Shown here: in pieces, positions 29,101 through 41,100 of the stretch
How the letters are laid out: every line of letters begins with the position of its first letter
Position numbering within the stretch: position 1 is the stretch's first letter
Origin: [Clostridium] asparagiforme DSM 15981
GTDB lineage: Bacteria > Bacillota > Clostridia > Lachnospirales > Lachnospiraceae
Direction: 5' to 3'
Length of the DNA stretch: 64,000 nt
Assembly: GCA_025149125.1 (NCBI GenBank)
Contig: CP102272.1
Span: 3,844,001-3,908,000, forward strand
Translations under genes and position numbers: made by a program
The notes under the pieces: generated by a model
The model's database searches: none
Told to the model about the DNA's origin: nothing
The model's input: the letters and a program-made list of their open reading frames with translations, nothing else

Positions 29101-32100
29101 TACAGATTTACCCTGACGTGTTCAATTCCTGCATAGCCGTCCTTGCGGATTCCATCGTACGCAGCGTAGGCGCCGCCCGGCAGCACATCCCGGTCCGTGT
29201 CGTCATCCCACACGATACCGGACAGCATGGTGTTGTCAATGGATACCAGGCCAAAATCAATCAGCCTCTGATCCTGGTAGCGGAGCACCTGGCCCGCCTT
29301 GTTGGTCACCACCTGCGTCTTTCCGCTGTCATCCTTGGGAATGGCTGCGGTAAATTCCTTGGTCCATCCATTGTAACGGCCGTCATTTTCATAGCGTCCG
29401 GCCAGCGGATCGCCTGAGATCGTCTTGGACATCTTGTAGATCTTCTTGCCCGTTGCGCCATCAACCGGCGGGATCGCGTAGAATACATACTGCTCGCCCG
29501 GGATCATATACTTAAACTCGTAGGTTCCCACAAAGGGCGCCAGTATTGCCTCCAGCTCCTCATCCGACGGCGTCTCGTCGATTTCCGGAAGCTTCGGATA
29601 GCGGGTTGGGTACTTCTTGTTCAGCTCCTCGTAATCCGCTCTCAGCCTTGTGAGTTCGGACTCCGTGCCGCCCGCCTTGCGTATTTCCTCGTCCTCCTCC
29701 TTCAGCAGCCGGTACTCTTCTTTCAGGATTTCCATGGTGCGGGTAATGTTGTACCCCGGCAGCGGCCGTACAATCATCGGTCTGCCGTGCATATCCACCG
29801 CGGGAATCACATTGCCCTGCTCGTCCACCTCCTGGCCCTTGACGCAGGCGATTATGGTTATGCCTGCCTCCAGCCCGTTACCGCCTTCATCCTTATAGGC
29901 ATGCCGGAAGCCGGACTCGGAGTAATCATCCGTCTGGTGGTCCTTATGCGGGTTCTCCACACTGTCGTAATATCCGTCGTAACCGTGCTCGGATACCTCG
30001 TCCTCTTTCTCGTCGAGCCAGGCCACGCCGCCGTAGCGGACCGGAAGGCCCACGCCCACGTCGTAGCTCACCCGCTCCTCATCCTTAATTCCGCTGGCCG
30101 CGTGAATTACATCCGCGGTTACGAAGGTCAGGTTTTTAGCGGTAAAGCTTCCCACACCATCGGGCTGTCCGCCGGGAGACCAGGTCTCGCCGGGTTCTAC
30201 CACTTCCATGGTGATGAGATCTTTGTCGTTTCCGATCTCCCATGTGGTGAGACCGTACTCGTTGTATTCCTCCGGCATGGTAAAGCGCAGCCGGTATTCC
30301 CCGTCCTTAAGATTCGGGAAAATGTAGTAGCCCTGGTTGCCGTAGTTGTCCGACTTGGTGACGCAGGTCAACGGGCCGTAGGGCGTTGTGCTGGTGGCGC
30401 CGGAAGCGTCCAGCAGGCGGTTGCCATTCTCGTCAAGCTTATAATACATCGGCCTGCCGTTCTCATCAAAACCGCCCTCCGGCTCAAGCTCCACCGCTTC
30501 CCCGTCGTAGTTACAGGGTTGTCCGAACGCATTCAGCAGTTCCACCTTCACGCCGTTGATTCCGGGATCAGGCTTCATCTTATCCCCGTCCTTGCCCCAA
30601 TCCGGCACGTAGGTGATATTTCCGTACTCGTCCACCTCTTTGACCCGTTTCGGAAGCTTCCGGTCAAAGTCCGTTCCCGTCTCCGGCACCTCGTAGGCAA
30701 CTTCATCCTGTTTGCCGTTGATGTTGGTATCCAGCCACACATAGTCGCCGATCTGAGTGCGGTCCGCCGGGTTGTGCACGTACACCTCCAGCACAGCGGA
30801 TTCCGACGTATACACGTCCTTGGCGGTTCCCACAAAGCTGTTTCCGGCCTTGTAGCGCCCGATCTGTGTCTTCAGCGCCTCATCCGATACGGCGCTTCTG
30901 TCCGCCGAGTGAACCGGCAGGTTAAGCGGGGTCTCCACCTTAAATGACAGCCAGAAATCGGAGGATGCGTACATCCGGTACAGCTCGTTCTTTACGCCCT
31001 CCCAGTTGTTAAAGGTCACGGCAATGGCGCGCATCCCTTTGCGGATTTCCTCGTACTGGGCCTGGGTCATGCCGCTGCTTTCCCGGTACTCCTTCAGCTC
31101 TGCGAGGGTCACATGGTGTTTCTTTACATTCGCCTCTTCCAGCTCGGTTACTTCCCAGTTCAGCTCCTGCTCTTCATCCAGTGCGGTCAGTCCAAGCGCC
31201 TGGAAGAAGTTGTCCACGTTGTCTTTGATGCGGCTTCTGTCCTTCACGGAATACATGGCTTCCAGTCCGGCCGGCTTCAGCTCTGTGATCGCTCCGCTTT
31301 CGTCTCTGGTCACATCCACCGGTCCCACCCAGATCTTGTAAGTATCTTCGGGGAACGTGATGATTCCATCGTCTCCTGCCTCGCCCTGCGGGTCGGCGTT
31401 GCTGGTAGCCTTAAGCTCAAAATTCTCCTCCTCCAGCTCCAGCCACGGGTTCCATTTGGAGCCTCTTACCGGCGCACTCCACGTTCCGCCGGACTCGGTT
31501 CCCGTGATCTTCGTATCTCCCTCATATGGCAGGATATCGTAGAAGATCGGGTTCACCTTCATGCCGGCGCTGGCATCACCGGGTGTAAATGTCTGGCTGT
31601 TTCGCATATTCAGCCTGTATTTGTAATATTCTCCCTCCAAAACGGGAACGGGTTTGCCGTTGGTAGTCGAGACTTCGCCCGGTTCCAGCACCGTCGTCAC
31701 CGCCTTGAACTTCGGGAAGGACATTACGGTGTCAAATGAAATAATATCGTTCTTGATCTCCAACAGGGTGTCGGAGGAGGAATCGTCCTCGTCGTAGTTC
31801 TTGCCGTCCTTCACCTGATGGGATCCCACATCCTGAGCCTCGTCGTCCGATGTGGTCCACTTCACCCACTTGGGCTGTCCCACATCGTCCGTGGCGTAAC
31901 CGTAGGTCACCTTGTTCTCGCCCTTAGCCAGCGGGTCTGCCTCATTGGTGGTGGTAACGCGGGCCATATACTGAATCACTATGCTGTCGCCCGGCATCAA
32001 TCTGCCTTTGAAGAAGAATTTCAGCAGCTTTTCATTTCCGCTCTGCTGCAGGGGTTGGATGTCCTTCGTATCTAACGTCACGTCCGTAAAGTCTGAAGGC

Positions 32101-35100
32101 TCCGTCTCCGTGGTAAAATGTCCGTTCTTGTCGTAATCCCGGTGCACAACCTTGTAGGTCCAGTACAGAGGCTCCGTCTCGCTGTAAGCATTTTTCCGCT
32201 TGTAATCCGGATTCAGCGGCACGGACAAATCGCTGGTCACCTCGTCATAGGGCACATAGGTCAGCGTGTTGGGATTGATGGTCAGCAGCGGCGGCACCCG
32301 GATCACAATGGTCGGGTTGACAAAAATATCTTCCCGGTCCTCGGAATCCGTATACTTCTCCAGCCGTTCGTTCTCAATGTTATCCAGCGTGCAGACGTAG
32401 GAAACCACCTTACTGCTGTCCTTTAATTTAATCTGATCCTTCCATTTGTAATGGCATTGATCCTGTGGCAGCGGTTCTCCATCTGCCGCCCGCTGGATAT
32501 ACTCCAGATAATTACCGTCGATCTTCATCTCGCCCACCGGCGTGTACAGCACCAGGATCATACCGGACCGCGCGAACAGATCTGGGTAGGGCACCTTGGA
32601 ACTTCCCTCCACCCGGTCGTCGTTGCTCACCAGCCTGCAGTATTTTCCGTCGCTGTAGTTCACGTAGATGTCGGTGTAGTTGGCTGTGTAGCTGTCGCTC
32701 TTGATGGCCTGTCCGTCGGAGCCGTAAGCCCCCAGACGCATGGTGATCAGACCGCCGTTGGTGGGCACGTCGTCCCGCTGTGCTTCGCTGGGCGATGCCT
32801 CGCCGGGCGTGGCCACGTCAGGTTCTGCCTCGCTGGGAGATGCCGTTGCAAAATACTGGTAGTGGTTGGGATAATGGCCGTTGTTCATGCCCGTGCCCTT
32901 GTTCTCCAGTTCATGGGCATCCTGCTTCCCATCCTCGTCGTAGTTGACATCCACATCCAGACGGAAGCCCGCCGGGATGGGATACTTCTCCGGATTCTCC
33001 GAGGTCACCATCCACATAATCTGGTTGATGTCGTCCCGGATATCCTTGGACACCGTGATGGACTGCTGTTCCCGCAGCGTTGCGCCGTCCGGGTACTGCC
33101 CGTCCTTTGCTTCCAGGCGGTGCCAGATCAGGGGCTTCTCCTCATCGTCTTCGTAATGGGCGTTGATGTCGAACTCATCCTCAATGGTCTGGCGCATGTC
33201 CTTGCTCTCACTGCGCAGCGTATAATAAACCTGTATCCGGAGCTTTTCTTCCAGCAGCTTCTGATATGCCTCCTTCTCCTCCGGCGTATTGCCGCAGAGT
33301 TCGCTGAGCGGCACGTACCAGCGCCCTGTCTTAATCTCGGTCACCGTGGTGGTCACCTTGTAAGCGTTGTACTGCTTGTAGTTTTCCGCCGTCAGATCCG
33401 GCCGGTTGATATCGCGGCCCACGCCGTATAACGGCAGGTTGGCAATGGTATAAATCTCTCCTACCGCGCCGCGCACCAGGCTTGTTTCCGCCAGGTACAT
33501 GGCAATGTCGTCGGTAGATCGGTAAGCCGGATCCTGAGCCTTTCCGTTACGGTTTTCCATGGGACGGCTGGTGCTGACTCTTCCGTAGCCCATGGGGCTT
33601 ACAACCTTCAGCCCTGCGGCCGTGTCGTAGGCGTAGCGGTCCTTCTCCTCCTTTTCCTTCTGGTTCCAGTTGCCGCCGTATACCTTCTCAATGGACACGC
33701 CCTTCACATCCGTCACCGAAGTGGGCACCGGAAGCTTCTCGCCGTCCTTGATCACAACCTTTTCGTCCGTATTCTTACCGGCCGTCCCGCTGTAGTAGGA
33801 CACCGCATCCTTTTTCTGGTCGCCGAACCAGGGCTTTCCGTCCGCTTCGTAATGCGCGCCCACATAGTCCTTGAGCTTCCCGTAATTTCCATCCAGGCAG
33901 TCTAGGTTCACAAACACGCGGTTGTAGAAGCTTTCCGTGCTCATTCCGTCCTCGTCGTAGTTTTCCGCCTTGTTCACATCGGGGATATCCGACACACGGG
34001 CCCGGATCTTCAGCGTAAATTTATCGCCGTTTTCCAGATAGCCCGCAGGCCGTTTTCCGTTTCCGATGCTCTCGTAAGCGGACTGGCGGTCGCCGAAGGC
34101 GGCCGGGTCGGCCGGAGGAATCACGGTGATGCTGATGAACTTGCGGTTGTCCCGCTCGCCTTTCTTGGGCTTGGGCGTATTGTCGATAATGGTCCATCCC
34201 TGCGCCCTGGCCTCGTTGAGGTCTAAAAGCGCCTTAGGATTCCCATCGCTGTCATACGTCTCGATGCTGATGCCCGGATCCTCCTTTGTACCTTCGTCGT
34301 AAGCCAGCACCCATGGCAGATAATCGGAGAATACAAAGGCTCCGTGAGCCACATCTCCGCTCTCCGCAAGCTTGCGCCTGCGCACCTCCAGCTGGGCTTC
34401 ATACTCCCGCAGGTCTGCGTTGGAGGGTTTTTTATCCTTGCTTCCGTCTGCGGTCAAATCCAGGATCTTCTGCCGGTTCCCCAACTCATCCGTCAGATAC
34501 TCGTTGGGCTGGTCCAGACGGGCAAATGCCCCGGGATCCTGCTCCCCTGTAACAGAAGAATCCGCTTCACCGTGCATAGGCGAATCCACATGTTTGTTCA
34601 TCACCGTCACGCCGTACCACACTCTTCCGCCGTACCCGAAGGTCAAGCCCTCCTTCAGCACAATATTGGGATTCTCCGTGTAGTCGTCAAGGCATGCCGC
34701 CTCAACGTCCTCCACTCCGTCAGCATTGGTACAGTTGCCGGTTCTCACCAGCTTTCCGTCATCGTCGATCTTGTACTCATGAATATCGCGGCCCTTGTAA
34801 TCCGGCGATCCGTTGTTGTCCCCCATGCCGGCTTCGGTGACGCTGAGCGCTACCCGCTTATCCAGCATAATATTGGGGTTCTTCACGTAAATCTTCATGG
34901 TGTTGGCTACAAACCGGTCGCCCACCATCAGGCCGTCCTGTATCGTGTAGCCGCTTCCGCTGCCGTTCACATCCAGACGGTCGTAGGTCACGTTCAGCGG
35001 CGCCCGCAGTCCGCCCTTCATGGCGTTCGTCAGGGTCAGATCGCTCTGTTTCCTAATATTTTCGGGCGAGTAGTCCTCAATGTCCACGAGATTGCCCGCG

Positions 35101-38100
35101 CCGTCCACGCCTGTCTCCGCCCCCCGGATCATATCGCCCAGAAGCCTGCGGTCCTTAATACGGCCGTCCGGTCCTGTGCTGTCCAGCCGGGTGTCGTCAA
35201 AAACGTGGTAGTGCCAGTTGTAGCAGCCGTACCAGTTACAGTATTTTCCGTCCATGTAGTAACCGCTGTACTCCTGGCCCACGCTGAACGGATTGGACAT
35301 CAGCTTCATAAACAGGCCGTTGTCCTCCTCCACGCTCCGGTCGTCGGTCAGGAACCTAAAGCCCTGCACCAGGCTGGTCGCGAAGCTGCGGTTCTGCTGC
35401 CAGCGGTTCAGCATGATGTTGGAATCGGCCGCCCCTCGTTTTGCCCAGGCGGCTTCCTGGCTTACGCCTTCCAGATTGACCTGGTCCTCAGGCAGCTCCA
35501 CCGCCATCACCTTAACCCGGATATCCAGACTCTGGTTCCAGTCCAGGCGCGGAGCATTCAGCACCTCCTGCGCATCTGCATGGTTTTTCGGCTCGGTGAG
35601 CGGATTGTAGTCCAGCCCCGCCGCGTTGGACGCCACCGGTATGACGCGCACCATATAGCGGCGCGCCTCCTCGATGTAGCTGACGGAAACCCGGTAACGT
35701 TCCCTGGTCACATTGGTTCCTGTGGTGATCTCCTGGTTGGCTGTGCCGTCCTGAAGCGTGCTCACATTGCGCACCGTCAGGTCAAAATCCGCCTCGCCGT
35801 TGGACCAGGCGTCCCGCTCCTCTTTGGACACGCTGGGTCCGGGCCAGGGTTTCCCCTGCTCGTCCACCGGCACGATGCCTTCCGGCAGCAGCGTGGACAG
35901 CACGGGCAGCGGGTATTTGGCTCCGCTCTTGGTCTTCTGCCCATCCCCTGTAATCCAACCACCGCCGATGTCGTCAAAGGACGGCGAAGGCTGATAGTAG
36001 TTCGTTCCATTATAGGATTCTTCAAATGGGTTGATAAAGTTCAAATAATTGTCTGTAACCGGATCCTGGTAGTGCACCGTACCGGCGCTGCTGGTGCCAT
36101 TGTTCTGTATGTTTCTGCCCATTGTGATATTTTTCATCACAACCTGGTTCTCCGCGAACAGACTGATCTTAAAGGGTTCTTCCATATTCTGGTAGAACTC
36201 ATCCAACTTCTTCTCGTCTTCAACGGTATGGCCCGGTTCTCCGGCCTGTTCGTCCGCAACCTCACTCCAGTGGCGCACCACCGGCACAAGCAATCTGGCC
36301 TGGCTGCCGCTGACCGCCGAATACACGGTGTCTCTGCCGCTGCCTTCCACAGTCTTATAGTCGGTAACCGCTGCCGGTATCTCCCCGTCTGCCGCCGAAT
36401 ACATGGCGCAGAACAGGTTGCGTCCGTTTGCGTAGGCTGTAAACGCCGGGAACATCCAGAAGTTGCTGGTGCTGACACCCCAGTAGCCGATCTTGGCCTG
36501 GTAAACCTTGTTCATTCCATAAATCTGCTGGTAGTTGTTGCGGTCCAGCCATCCTGTCACAAGATAGGAGGCGTTGCCATTATTGGTGTTCGGATAAGCG
36601 CCGTTCTGGCGCACCGTCAGGTCACCGCTGCGGTGGGACTCGTCGTAAATCTGACAATAGTCGGAATCAGGCTGCATCTCGCCGTCCTTCACATAGATCC
36701 CGTCGTCCCACGGCTCTGTGTAAACCATGTCGTAAAACCGCTCGCTGTCCGGCTGGGCGTAGACCACGGACTTTAAGTCCACCGTGATCTGATATCCCTT
36801 TTCCTTCTGTGTCAAATTGTCCGTAATATTGCGGCCCCACCAGCCGTTAAGCGGCTGTTTCACCGTGATTCTCACCACCCAGGGCAGATTTTCCCTGCCG
36901 TAGGTCTCCAAGGTGTTGTTGTAGTAATCGTCCGCCAACACCGGGTCCGCCGCTGTTTTAGCCGCCGGATAATAGTCCGTGCCCACGATATCCCACGGGC
37001 GCTGGATCACCTCGGCAGTCACATACTGATCGGCGATGGCTTCCGGAGCCAGATAGCCGTCGTCGCTGGCCGGAGCGCCGCCGTAAAATGCTTTCAGATC
37101 CGGCGTGCCGTCCTCGTTCAGATTCGGCATCACGCCCAGAGGCAGCACATAGGTGAACGTAACGCCGTCCAGCGCCCAATCGCCGTAGTTGACCGCGCTG
37201 AGCCGGGCAGTGTACTCATCCCCGTACTGGATCCCCGGAGTGTAAACTCTGAGCTTTTCATCCGCATAGTAGACAGAGCGTCCCTTCATGCGTTCCAGGG
37301 CGTTTTCCGTCAGTCTGGTGTCGTATTGGTCATAATCCCCGTTGATATCGCCGGCATAATAGCGTTCCGTCACAAAACGGGTGGCGGTGTACAGCCAGGG
37401 CATCCGCAGGTGGAGGGAATCCTCCGCCCAGAGAATGTTTTCCTTCAGGCCCACACCGGCATCCTCATCCGCCACAGGCAGCCAGTCTCCGATATCGCCC
37501 GTCTCGTCCCAGTGCATGCTGGTCTCCACGCCCTTATTCACATACTCCCCGGCCTCCGGTTTGACGCCCGCAGGCGCCACCTGGCCGTAGGTGCGGTTCC
37601 TGGCCAGCATACTGTACCAGTCGCGGCCATAGGTCAGCTCCGTCACCCGATCCGGCTGGTTTCCGACCAGCGGCGCGCCCACCAGCACCTGCTGGCGGCT
37701 GCGGCTGTCCAGATCGCCGTCAAAAAACTTGCTGTTGTCTCCGGCATCCATACTGGTATAGCTGGTGACCTTGGAGCCCGGGATCACGGTCTTACTCTGA
37801 TCCAGGAACTCATAGCGCTGCTGTCCCGTGCTGTCCGGATAAAGCCGGTCACTGCCGTCGGCATTCTTCACCGCCTCGTAAACCGTTGTTCCGTTCTTCA
37901 CCACCGGCGTCAGGGCCGCCTTGCGGCCGGTCCGGCTGCCGGTAAAGCCCACGTCGTGGATCAGGTTGCTCATATCCATCAGCTTGTCGCCGGTCTTATC
38001 CACCGCCGGGTCGAAGGTATTCAGCCCGTAATAATAGTAGTTGTAATACATGCTGTGGCTGTATTCGCCAAACCGCGGCAAATACGCCACTCTCCCGCCG

Positions 38101-41100
38101 GTTCTCGCATCCTCCGACTGATAGGTGGTCACAGGCAGCCCTTCCCGCTTGGCAGTGGTCCGGTACACAATCTCAATCTTTTCTCCCGGCGCCAGCGCGG
38201 TGCGAAGCTTCTGATCCTTAAAGGTGTAGGTGTAAACAAAGTACCTTGTATCCGCAGCCCTGGTCCTGGCGGGATCTGCGTCGTTGGGCGCGATCTCCGC
38301 GTCCACCTTGTTGAGCAGCGTCCGGTCGTAGGACTGCATACCGCCGATATCTCCCGCGGTCATGGCGTAAACCGTGATCTGAGGCGGCTCGTAATCCGTT
38401 CCCATAGTCTTTAAGGTTCCGTCCGCGTTCCACCACCGGATCTGGATGGGTCCGTTGTTCCAGTCGCTTATGACGACCTCCCTCACGTTTCCATCCACCG
38501 CTGACTCGCCTCCCGCCGGAAGCATCCGCGGGTCAATGTCCACGAACTGGGCCGGCACCTTGTCGATGATAACCGGCTGGTAAATCTCGCCCGTTCCCAG
38601 CACGTCTTCCTTTGCAGCCGGGGCAGGCGCGGCTCCGGCAGGCTTCGTGGTATCCTCCGCCCAGTGGTAGGGGTTGTCTCCCTGCTCCGTTCCGTCATAC
38701 TGGATGCGCAGGACGCCGGAGGAATCCCGGCTAACCGGCTGCTTTTGGGCTCTGCCGATGTTCTCGGCCGTGATCCGGCTCCACAGCTCCTGGCCCGGGC
38801 GGTAGCCGTCCATGGGCGTTGCATCGGAAGCCGTGGCCTTCTCCACCGAATCAAAGGTTTCCGCGTTCAGGCTCATGTTGGCCATCCGGCGGAGCACCGG
38901 GTAGGTCACAGAGGTTCCGATCCCGTACCGGTAAGTATTTTTCTCAATCTCCGTGGACTGGTCGTCCGCGGTGGAAGTGCTGGCGATGCCGTTAGCGTCC
39001 TTATACTCCTGTTCCATCTCGTCCGCCGTCTTGCCCTCGCTCCCCTCGGTCGTCTCTCCCGGCTGGGGCGTGGTATAGTTGTCGGCCATGGAACTGTCGC
39101 GGTACCACTCCTGGGTCACCTGCACCGTATAGTTGTAGCTGTAGTCCTTTTGTGCCTCGCTGGGTTTGATATCCGCCCAGCGGCTGATTCCGTAAAGCTT
39201 CACGGCCGGCAGCGTCAGATAATCGTCCACCTCATCCGCCTTGGCGCTGTCCGAGGCGGACAGTGCCGCGTACTCCAGCCTGAATCTAGCCACATCCCGC
39301 GGATCCAGAAGCTGGTAAGTGCCGTCGCTCTCCCGGTAATAGGACCAACCGTCCGGGTTGTAGCCGGCCCGCTTGGGATATACCTTGCGGTAGCCGTTTC
39401 TGGCCCATCGGTCGGCATTGGGACGGGAGGAATCATAGGGCACGTTTAACCCGTCCAAATCCGCCCGGATCTGTCCCGCCTCATCTAAGTCGCTGCGCAG
39501 CTGGACGTACATGGTGGCCATCACATTCCGGTCGCCGCCATAGCTGGTCTGGTTGTAGGACAGCTCGTCCTCGTCCGGCATCCGGTTCAGGAAGAAGCCC
39601 TGAAGCTTCCGCACATCGCCGGTCTCACCGGCGCTGTAGGTATTTCCGGTGATAAAGTCCACGGTCAGATCCATGTATGCCAGATCCTTGTGCACCTCGT
39701 TGCGGATCATACCCTCGCTGCCCTGCTTTGCCGCCTGGGGCTCGCCGATGGTCAGCACCGCCTCCTTGCTGTCCACATGGTCTTCCATGGAAACCGCCAC
39801 GTCGGGCGGCAGCTGCTCCGTGTAAATGTGCATTCCGCCGGACAGCACCTGGGCGTGGACGCCGTTCACCATGGTTTCCGTATCGCCCTCGAAAGCGCCC
39901 TCCGCTCCCGCCTGCACCCGCTTGTAGGTCACGGTGTCCTTACTGCCGATCTGTTCCTGTCTGGCCTCGTCCGCTCCCAGGTGGGTTGCAGGCGAAGCCG
40001 CGGTGTGCAGAGCGCCGGCCTGGTAGCTGTTGCCGTCCGGATCAGTCAGGGTAATGTGATTGTAAACTTGCTCCGTAAAGCTGCCCGCCTGGCTTTGGGG
40101 ATTGGCGCTGGTAAAGTAGAACGGCTCATAGCCGTGAGCTTCCAGTCCACCCACCGCCACAAGGGATTCCGCGATAAAATTCCCCTTCATGTTGCTGCCG
40201 CCGTTGTTGTCCGGGTCCTCCACCTCCAAAACCACCAGCAGGCGGATGCCCTTGTTTACCGGGATATCCCCGTTAATCTTCCAGACGATGCTTCTGACCA
40301 CGTCCTCCGCTTCCGGGGTCCCGCTTCCGGCAGATCGGAAAAAGCGGGCGAAAATATTGGGTTTCTCCATCTCCATGCCGCTGTACAAATCCTTTAGCTC
40401 CTGATCGGCCGGAACGCTGTAATACCCGCCGCCGTCCATGGGTTGTCTCGGATCGTAAGCTTCAATATCCTCAAGAGCGATGGACTTATATCCGTCCACG
40501 CCTCCGTCCGGATCGGTGATGGCCAGGGGCTGAGTGGCAATCAGACTGTTGTTCCCGTCCGTGATGGGTTTGCCGTCGTCATCCAGGATCTCGTTGCCGT
40601 CGGCGTCCAGATAGTGTCCGTTGGCATCCACCCGCTTGCCCTCGCCCAGCGGATAATTGGCCGGCATATAGGTCCAGCGGGCGATTCTGGTCCCCTCTGG
40701 CGCCTCAAAGCGCAGCACCGGATTGTTCCAGGTGATGCTCTCGCGCATCTCCCCGCTCTCTGTGGGGTATTCGTCCTTGTCGTTGACCGCCGTCACGTAA
40801 TAGGAGATGCGGTCACCGGGCACCAGGTGCTCCATGTCCGCCAGATCCCGGGGCGGATTCTTCACGCCGTCCGGATCGGCCTTTCCATAGTCGTTGCCGT
40901 TGTAGTTCATTCCCAGAGGCCGGTTGTTAAAGGTATCCCCGTTCTCCGGCAACGGCGTCAGATCCGGAACCTGGATAATCTGTCCGGCGTTGGACGCGGT
41001 GGCCAGATTGTTCTTGTAGGGCAGCCGGTTCACCGACAGGTTGATCTTGGCCGCGCGGTTTACAAAGCGCAGCTTCTTATAGTTGTCAATATCCCAGTAA

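Larger units (their letters stand above)
26350..30770 (-). other. Five SdrD_B-like domains at the C-terminal end of the giant protein
   Basis: Each begins with a strand of the type GDYVWxDxNxNGxQD and continues through DGIRK-G-x-GI-x-V-x-V-x-L and a later G-x-Y-x-F-x-L-x-x-G-x-Y-x-L pattern. Starts are near 30765 (IGDYVWLDTNINGKQDE), 30030 (GVAWLDEKEDE), 29225 (GIVWDDDTDRD), 28490 (GIVWNDAQM) and 27125 (IGDYVWEDANGNGIQDNDE). The Asp/Asn-rich loops in the first and last copies look calcium-binding. Such prealbumin-like domains form stiff stalks in surface proteins of Gram-positive bacteria. Confidence 0.8.

Noticed and set aside
34344..36776. 810-codon open frame on the plus strand inside the giant gene
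   Set aside because: It is antisense to a continuous coding frame, has no binding site or family motif, and arises from codon bias on the opposite strand, as do the many other plus-strand frames across this region.
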